DNA from: Saprospiraceae bacterium | GTDB taxonomy: Bacteria > Bacteroidota > Bacteroidia > Chitinophagales > Saprospiraceae | Assembly (NCBI GenBank): GCA_016717265.1 | Contig: JADKFX010000001.1 | Coordinates: forward strand, 1,934,501 to 1,998,500 | Reading direction: 5' to 3' | DNA length: 64,000 bases | Shown here: positions 1-8,422 of the stretch, piece by piece | Numbering within the stretch: position 1 is the first letter of the stretch | How the letters are laid out: every line of letters begins with the position of its first letter | Notes under the pieces: model-generated | Told to the model about the DNA's origin: nothing | Database searches by the model: none | What the model saw: only the letters and a program-made list of their open reading frames with translations | Program-made: the position numbers and the translations under genes

Positions 1-1
1 A

Positions 2-322
2 ACTGGCGCTGTGCCACCTTTAAAGGATGTTCCGGAATCAGTTAAAATTCTAAAGACTGAAATGGATTTGATAGGAGAACAAATACTTCAAATACAACAA
101 AGTGGTGGAACTGTAGAAGAATTACTGCAAGATAAATTTGATTTATTTAAAGCGGTTCATGAAATATTGCAACTCAACAATCCAGGTACTACAACCTTTC
201 AAGCAATTGCCAGCAACTCCAATAGAAAATCATTGCTATTGGACGATGAAGCATATCAATTGCTTGTCGATGGACAATGGGATGAAAATTTAGCCGAGTT
301 GATTAGATTGTTGACAAATTAA
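2..322 (+). CDS. C-terminal fragment of an unidentified protein (5' end outside window)
   Basis: The frame is open from the first bases of the window to a TAA at 320-322, so this is the tail of a longer gene. A GTG at 11 lies in frame but is probably internal. About 106 residues are visible. They are hydrophilic and mostly helical in character, with no membrane segment, no cysteine and no catalytic motif that I recognise. A hairpin terminator lies about 55 bases downstream, which ends this transcription unit before the next genes. I do not recognise the family. Confidence 0.6.
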   Translation, partial: TGAVPPLKDVPESVKILKTEMDLIGEQILQIQQSGGTVEELLQDKFDLFKAVHEILQLNNPGTTTFQAIASNSNRKSLLLDDEAYQLLVDGQWDENLAELIRLLTN

Positions 323-377
323 ATTTGAAACATCAAATGTTTTGAATTACTATTTAGATATTTAAGAACTATAGAAG

Positions 378-413
378 AAAAGCGCTACTGAATAAGGAAG
401 CGCTTTTTTTTTT
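378..413 (+). terminator. Rho-independent terminator after the first gene
   Basis: A 9-base stem (AAAAGCGCT at 378-386 with AGCGCTTTT at 399-407) encloses a 12-base loop and runs into a long T tract. It follows the gene that ends at 322 and separates it from the coiled-coil/ABC block that begins at 502. Confidence 0.85.
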
Positions 414-501
414 GATATTATAGCATTACCAGATATCTTTATATAGAATTTAGTTGTGTTATATTTTTTATGTAGTAATTGATTAAATTTAATTAAATTA
501 T

Positions 502-1161
502 ATGTCTTTCATTGAAAAATTAAAATCCGTTTTCGTGGTCACAAATGATCAGGCAAATCTGAATCCAAATTCAAGCAGTTCAGAACAGGATGGATCTCCT
601 AACCAATCGATCACATCAGGTTCAAATATTAATATATCTCAGGGATCACAAGAGACATTTTTGCAAATTTTAGCAGATGTCCTGGAGAAAAACAACCAAG
701 CTGGATTTGATTATCTTGAGTTTAGAAAAGCAGTGCAATCCATTTCAAAGCTTCACACGATGGAGGAGTCTACACAATTTAAGACTGCCTTTGCCGCCGC
801 ACAAGCTATGAATGTCCAACCATCAAATTTGATTGATTCAGCTAAAAAGTATCTTTTGATTTTGGACGCTGAAAACACCCAATTTAATCAGACAGCAAAC
901 CAATTTTTACAGGAGCAGTTAAGTTCTAAAGAAAATGAATCATCACAACTTAAGGATCTTATCCAACAAAAAGAGAAGCAATTAAGTCAATTACAGGAAG
1001 AACTTGAAAAACACACGAAAAGGCTTTTGGATATTGAAAAAGAATTATCGGGGGCAAAATCGAAAGTGGAATCAAATAAAGCTAGTTTTGTAGGTAGTTA
1101 TAATCAACTTGTCGGACAAATTAGGGCCGACATCCAAAAGATGGAACAATATTTAAAGTAA
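502..1161 (+). CDS. Soluble coiled-coil protein, first gene of the PspA-like/ABC block
   Basis: This 219-residue protein has no signal peptide and no membrane segment, so it is probably cytoplasmic. Residues 1-50 are Ser/Asn/Gln-rich and look disordered. Residues about 50-120 look like a small helical domain (the stretch around FDYLEFRKAV and a later AAAQAMN). Residues about 130-219 form a long heptad-like coiled coil rich in Lys, Glu and Gln. The next gene starts 21 bases downstream and also encodes a coiled-coil protein, so the two are probably co-transcribed and may interact. I cannot name the family. Its position ahead of a membrane coiled-coil protein and an ABC transporter suggests a cytoplasmic partner or adaptor; that is inference. 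Confidence 0.75.
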   Translation: MSFIEKLKSVFVVTNDQANLNPNSSSSEQDGSPNQSITSGSNINISQGSQETFLQILADVLEKNNQAGFDYLEFRKAVQSISKLHTMEESTQFKTAFAAAQAMNVQPSNLIDSAKKYLLILDAENTQFNQTANQFLQEQLSSKENESSQLKDLIQQKEKQLSQLQEELEKHTKRLLDIEKELSGAKSKVESNKASFVGSYNQLVGQIRADIQKMEQYLK

Positions 1162-1182
1162 GAAGGTTATAAATAAATACTT

Positions 1183-2202
1183 ATGGATCTGAACTTTAGA
1201 GCTAAAAAATTTTGGCAGAGACCAGAAGGGGTTACTGGAGGCTTGGTCCTGGGCGGACTTATTGTTGGAGGGGCCTATCTATCCTATAAAGCATTGCCAT
1301 ATCTCATACAATTAACTTCCAATATGTTGTATTTGTCTGGGATCTTACTTGTTTTAGGGGCCATCATTTATATGTTATTAGACCCTTCCATGCGTAACCT
1401 TTGTTGGTATATGTATAAATCGGCTATGCGCTGGATTACTTCCTTGTTTGTTAAAATTGATCCTATAGGAATTTTAAAATCGTATGTGGAGGACCTCAAA
1501 GACAATTTAGGCAAGATGAATAAACAAATCACTAAGTTGAGGAGCCAAATGCACTTATTAAGAGAGCAAATTTTTAATAATCAAAAACAAATTAAACAAA
1601 GTTTAAATCAGGCGGAAGAAGCAAAACATGGAAATCTACAGTCTGTATTAGTTTTAAAATCCAGACAAGCAGGTAGACTAAAAGAATCAAATATTAAATT
1701 AGAAGATCTGTATGGCAAAATGAATATTTTATACAAAGTATTAGCCCGGATGTACGAAAATTCAGAAATACTTTCTGAAGATATTGCAGATCAAGTTAAA
1801 ATAAAAGAACAAGAAAGAGCAGCTATTCATGCAAGTCATTCTGCAATGAAATCAGCAATGAGTGTGATTTCTGGAGATAAGGATAAACGTGCTTTATTTG
1901 ATGAATCTCTTGAAGCATTGGCGGATGATATCAGCGGAAAGGTAGGTGAAATGGAACAATTTATGGAAATGTCAGAAAACTTTATGGCATCTGTAGATTT
2001 GCAAAACGGAATTTTTGAAGTTGAAGGGATTAAAATGTTAGAAAAATGGGAAATGGAAGGTGTTTCAAAAATTCTAGGCAGCGAAAAACAAAAATTAGTT
2101 GAAAATGATCCAATGCTTTTAATTGACGGATCATTATCAAAGCCTGATAAAATATTAGAACCTTCATTAAAGAATCAATATGAAGAATTATTTAAAAAAT
2201 AA
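1183..2202 (+). CDS. Membrane-anchored PspA/Vipp1 (ESCRT-III)-like coiled-coil protein
   Basis: The 339-residue protein has two N-terminal hydrophobic segments (about 19-37 and 47-66) and then a long helical region (about 95-260). That region recalls PspA/IM30: a DP-I-x-x-L start, a run of Lys/Gln/Glu heptads, a HSAMKSAMSVISG turn, and an acidic helix ending MEQFMEMSE. Classical PspA has no membrane helices; it binds membranes peripherally through an amphipathic helix. Here a hairpin anchor replaces it. The C-terminal 80 residues have no motif I recognise. The gene lies 21 bases after the preceding coiled-coil gene and 120 bases before the substrate-binding/OmpA gene. The PspA-like assignment is by pattern only and moderately sure. 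Confidence 0.65.
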   Translation: MDLNFRAKKFWQRPEGVTGGLVLGGLIVGGAYLSYKALPYLIQLTSNMLYLSGILLVLGAIIYMLLDPSMRNLCWYMYKSAMRWITSLFVKIDPIGILKSYVEDLKDNLGKMNKQITKLRSQMHLLREQIFNNQKQIKQSLNQAEEAKHGNLQSVLVLKSRQAGRLKESNIKLEDLYGKMNILYKVLARMYENSEILSEDIADQVKIKEQERAAIHASHSAMKSAMSVISGDKDKRALFDESLEALADDISGKVGEMEQFMEMSENFMASVDLQNGIFEVEGIKMLEKWEMEGVSKILGSEKQKLVENDPMLLIDGSLSKPDKILEPSLKNQYEELFKK

Positions 2203-2322
2203 TAAAACTAAAATTTTTTCAGAAGTATATTTTATTTCTGCAGGCAATGAAATCAACTACAAATTTGGACATAAATAAAAGTAAAATTTTTCGATTTAAA
2301 AATTAATTAATCATCAAATAAT

Positions 2323-3885
2323 ATGTTTTCACGACTTACTCCTTTTTCTAAATTTTTACTTACGGTATTGATATTAGCTGGAATATTTTTTCTGGGAAAA
2401 TATCTTTTAAATAATACTTCTGTTGGACAAAAAGTAGTTGAACAAAGTAAAGAAGTTAATAAACCTGGTGAAACATCTAATCAAGCTGCTAGCGGTTTAG
2501 CCAAGGATGCAGTCCGGGTAGGAGTCGTAACCTGGGGTGGGTATGCTGGAGGTCAATATTTTAATGAAGGTTTTAAAGCAAATACAAATTCAAGATTTTA
2601 TAAAGAGTATGGCTTTCCTGTAGATTTTAAAATTTTGGATGATGTTCCAGTTTCACGAGAAGCATGGAAGAATGATGAAGTCCATTTGTTATGGTGCACT
2701 GTAGATGCCTTGCCCACAGAAATAGGTGGACTTGCAGATTTTGATCCGGTGGTTGTATTTCAAGCAGACTGGTCGAGAGGTGGTGATGCAATTGTTGCCA
2801 GACGAGGAATAAATTCAGTGAATGATTTACGAGGTAAGAAAATTGCTGTTGCAGAAATGACCCCATCACATTCTTTTCTATTATGGATGTTAGAAGCAGG
2901 AGGATTAAAACCAACGGATGTCGAAATTATTAAACAGGCCTCAGCCATTGATGCTGCACAAGTTTTTAAATCTCAACAAGTAGATGCCGCAGTGGTGTGG
3001 AGCCCAGATGATATTGCTTGTTTAAATGCGGTTACAGGTTCAAGAATATTAGAAAGTACAAAATCTGCTTCCCATATTATTGCGGATGCTTTTATTGCGA
3101 AGAGATCATGGGTCGAAGCAAACCGCGATAAGCTTTCAAAATTGTATGAAGGTTGGATGAAAGGCGCTGCAGAAATAAATGCCAGTGATTTGAATAAACG
3201 CAAAGCTGCTAAAATTCTTTCCGATAATTTTAATGGCTTTACCGAAGATGACGCATATGCTGCAATTAACAATGTAAGGTTGGTAACACATGGGGATAAT
3301 TTAAATTTTTTCGGATTGAATCCTGACTATAAAGGGGTTACAGGCGAACAATTATATACGAAAATGACTAATACCTATAAGGCAATCGGATATGCTGAAG
3401 GCAAAATATCCAATTGGAGAGTCATAAGTGAATCTGGACATATTAAATTAGCTACTTTAACGGGTTCCGAAAATCAAGCAGAAGGCCAAAAGTCATTTGC
3501 TAAAATTTCAGACACAGAAGGAAAATCGAAAAGTGCAACAGCTACAAAACGAGTATCCATTTCATTTCGATCCGGAGAATTTGTATTAGATGAAAATTCT
3601 AAATATATTATTGATAAGGAGTTTGTAGAAATTGCAAAAGCATTTGCAAATTCGAGAATTCGAATTGAAGGAAATACAGATAACGTAGGTTCCAGGGATT
3701 TAAATGTAGCTTTATCTAAAAAACGAGCCCAGTCTGTAGTAGATTATTTAGTAGGAACTCATAATATGAGTCGGAGTCGATTTTTAGTTTATGGAAATGG
3801 TCCAGACAAAGCACTTGCTACAAATGATACGGATGAAGGCAGAGCAAGAAATCGGAGGACTGACTTTGAGTTAGTTGGAGAATAG
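2323..3885 (+). CDS. Inner-membrane-anchored substrate-binding protein fused to an OmpA peptidoglycan-binding domain
   Basis: The 520-residue protein has one N-terminal membrane anchor (about 9-27) and a type-2 periplasmic binding domain of the NMT1/SsuA/phosphonate kind (about 62-360; VRVGVVTWGGYAGG, VNDLRGKKIAVAE, DAAVVWSPDD). A linker follows, then a C-terminal OmpA-like domain (about 413-517; GNTDNVGSRDLN, LSKKRAQSVVDYL, EGRARNRRTDFEL). OmpA domains bind peptidoglycan, so the protein should link the inner membrane to the cell wall while presenting a ligand-binding domain. The stop overlaps the permease start by one base (TAGTG), so it belongs to that ABC transporter. The ligand is unknown. 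No lipobox is seen. Confidence 0.85.
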   Translation: MFSRLTPFSKFLLTVLILAGIFFLGKYLLNNTSVGQKVVEQSKEVNKPGETSNQAASGLAKDAVRVGVVTWGGYAGGQYFNEGFKANTNSRFYKEYGFPVDFKILDDVPVSREAWKNDEVHLLWCTVDALPTEIGGLADFDPVVVFQADWSRGGDAIVARRGINSVNDLRGKKIAVAEMTPSHSFLLWMLEAGGLKPTDVEIIKQASAIDAAQVFKSQQVDAAVVWSPDDIACLNAVTGSRILESTKSASHIIADAFIAKRSWVEANRDKLSKLYEGWMKGAAEINASDLNKRKAAKILSDNFNGFTEDDAYAAINNVRLVTHGDNLNFFGLNPDYKGVTGEQLYTKMTNTYKAIGYAEGKISNWRVISESGHIKLATLTGSENQAEGQKSFAKISDTEGKSKSATATKRVSISFRSGEFVLDENSKYIIDKEFVEIAKAFANSRIRIEGNTDNVGSRDLNVALSKKRAQSVVDYLVGTHNMSRSRFLVYGNGPDKALATNDTDEGRARNRRTDFELVGE

Positions 3886-5000
3886 TGAGCGCAATGAAAA
3901 ATTGGTTTGCATTAAGAGGTAAGTTGGAAAATTCTGCCTCTATGATTTTTTCAATCGGTGGAATTGTAATTACAATTTTATGCTGGTGGATATTTGCAGA
4001 ATTATTATCTACCAAAAATCCTGTATTGGAATGGTATAACCCATATTTACCGTCTAGTCTGGATAGTTTAAATCAACAAACCCGGGACTCTTTATTGCAT
4101 ATTGATTCTATAGCCTTATCGAATGCAAAAGTTTTTAAAAAAGTATATCCTTTATTGCCTAGACCGGATCAGGTATTGTATTCATTTAAAGATCTGTATT
4201 ATAAAGATAATGTTGTAGGAAATACAGCCCATTCTATTTGGTTAAATGTTCAAGGCTACTTATGGGCAATTTTAATATCCTTGTTTTTCGGTTTGACATT
4301 AGGTTTATTTCCGATTTTTAGATCCTTATTTACAAAGCAAGTAGATGCCATGAGATATCTACCACTTTCAGCACTTACAGGATTATTTATAACTTGGTTT
4401 GGGTTAGGGGATCCTATGAAAATTGCATTTTTGGCATTGGGAATTTTAGTTTATCTAATACCTGTAGTCATTCAACGATTAGATGAAGTAGAGGATGTTT
4501 TAGTGCAAACTTCATACACTTTAGGTGCAACAAAATGGCAACAAATTAAAACCGTTTTTTTTCCTGGTATTATTTCTAAAATTACGGATGATGTTAGAGT
4601 ATTGACCGCGATTTCTTGGACTTATATTATCATAGCAGAACTTTTAAACAAGGGCGCAGGAATTGGTTCTTTAATTTATACAAAATCCAGGCAAGGTCAA
4701 ATTGATCGGGTATTTGCCTTGCTATTATTAATTATGTTTATTGGCATAATACAAGATCGCTTATTTGTTTTATTTGATAAAATTATTAATCCTCATAAAT
4801 ATTATAAAAGTCTTGTGGATGGATTAACAGAAGGTAGAATTGGAATAGCTTCGATATTTTTAGCTATAGTTTTCGGAATTTTATTCAATAATTTTTTCAA
4901 ATTTGATATTCTTGTGACAATGTCCTGGATCTTCTTAGCGGCAGGAAGTTTAATGTTGGTTTATGCATTTTTTAAAATGGAAAATACAAACCGGAAATGA
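3885..5000 (+). CDS. ABC transporter permease, NitT/TauT-like
   Basis: This is a multi-pass inner-membrane protein of 371 residues with a binding-protein-dependent transport domain. The first helix is at about 20-40. A roughly 60-residue extracytoplasmic insert follows (about 45-105), longer than in SsuC/TauC. The core helices run from about 110 to 300. An EAA-like loop is visible (YTLGATKWQQIKTVFFPG), the site that contacts the ATPase. Two more hydrophobic segments close the C terminus (about 310-365), also beyond the usual family length. GTG at 3885 overlaps the previous stop; ATG at 3894 is an alternative. It overlaps the downstream ATPase by four bases (ATGA). Confidence 0.85.
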   Translation: MSAMKNWFALRGKLENSASMIFSIGGIVITILCWWIFAELLSTKNPVLEWYNPYLPSSLDSLNQQTRDSLLHIDSIALSNAKVFKKVYPLLPRPDQVLYSFKDLYYKDNVVGNTAHSIWLNVQGYLWAILISLFFGLTLGLFPIFRSLFTKQVDAMRYLPLSALTGLFITWFGLGDPMKIAFLALGILVYLIPVVIQRLDEVEDVLVQTSYTLGATKWQQIKTVFFPGIISKITDDVRVLTAISWTYIIIAELLNKGAGIGSLIYTKSRQGQIDRVFALLLLIMFIGIIQDRLFVLFDKIINPHKYYKSLVDGLTEGRIGIASIFLAIVFGILFNNFFKFDILVTMSWIFLAAGSLMLVYAFFKMENTNRK

Positions 5001-5797
5001 GCGCTCGAATAGATACTACCTTACCTAAAATAATAGAATTACAAAAAGTAAGTCAGTCTTATGATAATGGAAAAACATATGTAATTAAAGAGCTTGACCT
5101 TTTGATCGTCGACAAACCGGCACAAGGACAATTTATCACGATTCTGGGTGCTTCGGGTTGCGGCAAATCAACATTGCTCAGATATATTGCGGGTTTGCAA
5201 TTGCCAACAAAGGGCGAGGTCTTCATTCATGGAAAATTGAGAAATGAAAAGGATCATGTTGGAATGATTTTTCAGCAATATTCTTCCTTTCCTTGGAAAA
5301 CCGTTTTAGAAAATGTAGCAACCGGTTTAGAGTATCTGGATGTGTCTCCTAAAGAACGGACGCAAAGAGCCTTGGAGATGATTGAATTAGTTGGTTTAAA
5401 AGGACACGAACAAAAGTACGCTCAATATCCGACCCTTTCCGGAGGGCAACTGCAAAGAGTTGCCATTGCAAGGTCTTTATTAACAAATCAAGAGATTTTA
5501 TTACTAGATGAGCCTTTTGGAGCACTGGATATAAGAACCAGAGTTCAAATGCAAGAGTTGTTATTAGAAATTTGGCATAAATTTCATTCCACCTTTATAT
5601 TTGTAACACATGATATCGGGGAAGCAGTTTATTTATCGGATGAAATTTATATTATGAAATCAGCATCTTCAGATTTTGTGGATCACATTCTTGTGGATTT
5701 GCCACTGGATCGAAACAGAAATACCAAAAAGCTTCCACAATATTTGGAATTAGTAAGAACCATTGAAGATATGATGTTGAAAATTTCAAACAATTAG
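4997..5797 (+). CDS. ABC transporter ATP-binding protein, NitT/TauT-like
   Basis: The 266-residue nucleotide-binding subunit has every catalytic motif intact: Walker A GASGCGKST (51-59), Q-loop FQQYSSFPW, signature LSGGQLQRVAIARS, Walker B ILLLDEPFGALD and switch histidine FVTHDIGEA. The pattern fits the SsuB/TauB branch of importers. It overlaps the permease gene by ATGA and ends the block. The next gene (aspartate kinase) has its own strong promoter and is separate. The substrate cannot be read from the sequence. Its partner binding protein carries an OmpA domain, so a sensing or envelope role is as plausible as nutrient uptake. Confidence 0.9.
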   Translation: MSARIDTTLPKIIELQKVSQSYDNGKTYVIKELDLLIVDKPAQGQFITILGASGCGKSTLLRYIAGLQLPTKGEVFIHGKLRNEKDHVGMIFQQYSSFPWKTVLENVATGLEYLDVSPKERTQRALEMIELVGLKGHEQKYAQYPTLSGGQLQRVAIARSLLTNQEILLLDEPFGALDIRTRVQMQELLLEIWHKFHSTFIFVTHDIGEAVYLSDEIYIMKSASSDFVDHILVDLPLDRNRNTKKLPQYLELVRTIEDMMLKISNN

Positions 5798-5891
5798 AAA
5801 TAGTTAGATAGTGTAGGTATTAATTTTATACGAATCCAGTAAAAATGAGTCGTAGTAATGAATGCTTTTTTATTGCTTTGTATTCTATGCG

Positions 5892-5921
5892 TTGAACTTA
5901 ACTTTAGATCGTTTATTTTTG
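5892..5921 (+). promoter_or_regulatory. Bacteroidota-type promoter for aspartate kinase
   Basis: TTG at 5892-5894, exactly 19 bases, then TATTTTTG at 5914-5921. This matches the TTG-N19-TAnnTTTG consensus of the Bacteroidota primary sigma factor. The ATG at 5945 lies 24 bases downstream, so the leader is short. Confidence 0.75.
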
Positions 5922-5944
5922 CAAAATAATTTATAGAATTTGAT

Positions 5945-7237
5945 ATGAAAGTTTTTAAGTTTGGAGGTGCTTCTGTTAAAGATGCAGAAGGAATACGAAA
6001 TGTCTCAACGATTATAAAAGACTACCAAAAAGGGGAACCTTTAGTTGTGATTGTATCTGCAACAGGTAAGACAACCAATCAATTAGAAGAGGTAGTTTTA
6101 ACTAAATTCACATCCATTCCGGAATCTTTGAAATTATTGCATTTAATAAGAGATAAACATTTGCGAATAGCGAAAGAATTGTTTTTAGAGATCCCACAGG
6201 ATTTACACCAACAAATTCATGAACATTTTGTCGAAGCGGAATGGGTGATTGAAGAAACACGAGAAATGCCATATGATTATGTTTATGACCAAATTGTAAG
6301 TATCGGTGAATTGGTATCAAGTCGATTATTAACCGCATGGTTATTAAATTCAGAACTCCCAATTGTTTGGGCAGATGCGCGAAATTTAATTATTACCAAT
6401 GATACCTATCGGGATGGAAGAGTTGTTTGGGATAAAACAAATGGTAAAATAGTTGAACAACTAAAACCTGAATTGAATTTTGGAAAAATAATTGTAACGC
6501 AAGGATTCATAGCTTCTACCCTGGAAAACAACACGACAACCCTCGGCAGGGAAGGTTCAGATTATACTGCAGCTATTTTATCAAATGCCTTAGATGCAGT
6601 TGGAATGTACATATGGAAAGATGTTCCCGGCGTTTTAACAGCAGATCCAGATTTATTTGTAAATGCGACTAAATTGGATCGTTTGAGTTACACCGAAGCA
6701 ATAGAGATGACCTATTATGGTTGTAAGGTGATTCATCCAAAAACAATACAACCATTAAAAAGTAAAGGGATTCCACTTTTTGTAAAATCATTTATTGAAC
6801 CTGCAGGAGAGGGTACTTTAATTTCGGGAGATATTGATTTAGAATATCCACCCATTGTTGTTTTAGAATCAAATCAAGCGTTGATTCATTTTTCTTCTAA
6901 AGATCTCTCTTTTATTGCAGAACATCATCTTGCTGATTTATTTAACTTGTTTGAAAAGTACAGGATAAAAATAAACATGATGCGAAATACTGCCATTTCA
7001 TTTTCTGTTTGTGTAGGTAATGAGAGGGATCGTTTATCCCAATTGATCAGGGAAGTTGAAGATGAGTATAAAGTGGTGATGGATCAAGATTTAGAATTAT
7101 TGACAATACGCCATTATCAAGATGCTATGATCCCAAAGTTATTGGAAGAAAAAATAGTAATACTAGAAGAAAGGATTCGTAAAACTTTACAAATGGTCAT
7201 AAAAAATGCACCTGCGATTATGCATAAACGTATTTAA
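5945..7237 (+). CDS. Aspartate kinase
   Basis: This enzyme phosphorylates L-aspartate, the first step to lysine, threonine, methionine and isoleucine. The N-terminal motif KFGGASV (residues 4-10) binds ATP. A second catalytic region has TLGREGSDYTAA and the downstream WKDVPGVLTADP. The C-terminal 130 residues (from about 300) look like the ACT regulatory region (NMMRNTAISFSVCV), which usually mediates end-product inhibition. At 430 residues it is the monofunctional form, with no homoserine dehydrogenase fusion. A good promoter lies immediately upstream, and the gene is followed 31 bases later by the convergent barstar gene. It is a housekeeping gene with no obvious link to its neighbours. Confidence 0.93.
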   Translation: MKVFKFGGASVKDAEGIRNVSTIIKDYQKGEPLVVIVSATGKTTNQLEEVVLTKFTSIPESLKLLHLIRDKHLRIAKELFLEIPQDLHQQIHEHFVEAEWVIEETREMPYDYVYDQIVSIGELVSSRLLTAWLLNSELPIVWADARNLIITNDTYRDGRVVWDKTNGKIVEQLKPELNFGKIIVTQGFIASTLENNTTTLGREGSDYTAAILSNALDAVGMYIWKDVPGVLTADPDLFVNATKLDRLSYTEAIEMTYYGCKVIHPKTIQPLKSKGIPLFVKSFIEPAGEGTLISGDIDLEYPPIVVLESNQALIHFSSKDLSFIAEHHLADLFNLFEKYRIKINMMRNTAISFSVCVGNERDRLSQLIREVEDEYKVVMDQDLELLTIRHYQDAMIPKLLEEKIVILEERIRKTLQMVIKNAPAIMHKRI

Positions 7238-7268
7238 TGTTTTATGCTATATTTTTTGCAAATCCAAT

Positions 7269-7709
7269 TTAAATGATATCAAATGAAATACCATTTAAGT
7301 TCAAAATTTCTTTGGCTGTTTCAGAATCAAAAATAAATACTTGAAAGGATTTTGGAGTTGTTTCTTCATTATCAAGAAGATCCCAGGATTGACAAATATC
7401 ATCCAAAGTAATTATGAAGTCTTCAATTAATTCGGGATCGTTTTCTTCATTGGATAAAAGTAAATCAAAAGCATCAATCACAATTCTGATATGATCCTGC
7501 GCAATCCATTCCATATCCATTAAGCAATCATAAAGTGCATCCAGATTTTTTCCAAAGTAATCTGGTAATTCAAATTCATTTTTTAGTTCTCGAAAGAGAT
7601 CGTTTGATGTTTTACAACGCTCGCCATTTATTTTTGCAATAAACGTATTTTTGGCTTTTAAATTTTGAAATTTACTACGGTCTGAAACTATTGTAATAAA
7701 TGAATTCAT
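7269..7709 (-). CDS. Barstar-family ribonuclease inhibitor
   Basis: The 146-residue cytoplasmic protein shows the barstar core LPDYFGKNLDALYDCL, close to the LPEYYGENLDALWDCL region of Bacillus barstar that plugs the RNase active site. An INGERCKT segment starts the fold and a strand near FQVFIFDSE closes it. It is longer than Bacillus barstar (about 90 residues) because of an acidic insert. Its ATG overlaps the TGA of the barnase-like RNase gene by four bases (ATGA), so toxin and inhibitor are translated in a coupled way. The role is to protect the producing cell from its RNase. Confidence 0.88.
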   Translation of the reverse strand: MNSFITIVSDRSKFQNLKAKNTFIAKINGERCKTSNDLFRELKNEFELPDYFGKNLDALYDCLMDMEWIAQDHIRIVIDAFDLLLSNEENDPELIEDFIITLDDICQSWDLLDNEETTPKSFQVFIFDSETAKEILNLNGISFDII

Positions 7710-8182
7710 AAATTAATTTTAATAAAGCTATTGTAATGATCTTTAGTGAAATAGGCAACATGATCCGAACCTGTGATTAAACGCTCCGCACCCCGGTTAA
7801 CTCCCTCAATTTTAGGGTGTACATCCCATTCCCGATAAATTATTTTTGTTCCCAAAGCATCCACTGATTTTAATTTCTTTTCTCTGTTTTTAAAAATGCG
7901 TCCCCCTACATAATTAGGTGGGGCTTCTTGAAATTTTTGAATATGATTTAAGACTTGAAATACATACTCAGGAACCTCTGGATTTAAAATTGATTTTGGA
8001 GCACTTTTATTTTGGTCATTTATAAGAATCGCTGATGATTCTTTTGAAATTTCAGTTTCAATCGTTGTTGATTTAGAAGAGCCTCCTGATTTTGGAAATA
8101 AGAATAGCAGGTAGGCAATTCCTAAAATAGTAAATGCAATGGAAATAGAAAGGAAACGTTTATTTTGAAAAGCCAAAAACAC
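7706..8182 (-). CDS. Membrane-anchored or secreted barnase-like ribonuclease
   Basis: The 158-residue protein has an N-terminal hydrophobic segment (about 10-29; a signal anchor or uncleaved signal) and a linker to about residue 65. A microbial RNase domain follows. Compared with barnase, the FKNREKKL strand, catalytic Glu118 (YREWDV), Arg134 (AERLITG) and His149 (KDHYNSF) are all in place, so it should cleave RNA. The barstar gene overlaps its end. Either the RNase is exported and acts on competitors or on extracellular RNA, or it stays tethered at the membrane with its domain outside. The 240-base gap to the RND gene suggests its own transcription unit. Confidence 0.85.
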   Translation of the reverse strand: MFLAFQNKRFLSISIAFTILGIAYLLFLFPKSGGSSKSTTIETEISKESSAILINDQNKSAPKSILNPEVPEYVFQVLNHIQKFQEAPPNYVGGRIFKNREKKLKSVDALGTKIIYREWDVHPKIEGVNRGAERLITGSDHVAYFTKDHYNSFIKINL

Positions 8183-8422
8183 AGTTACTATAATTTTGCC
8201 CTGGTTAAAAATTTCTAATATCTAAAATAATGAACAAAGAAGCAAAATTTACTTCATATTCGTTTAAATTTTCCTGTTTTTTTTAATTTGTTAATCTATT
8301 TATCAGAAGCTGCACGACATTGATTTAAAATTTATAGATAATTTTTGAATAAGCTTAACTTGAAAATATCTTTAGAATCTACTTTTACTATGCCTGAAAT
8401 TAAATATTCGGTTTGTGTTTCT

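Noticed and set aside
3962..3977. A 16-bp perfect palindrome AATTGTAATTACAATT
   Set aside because: It lies inside the permease gene and encodes the V-I-T-I helix residues. Low-complexity codons explain it better than a regulatory site.
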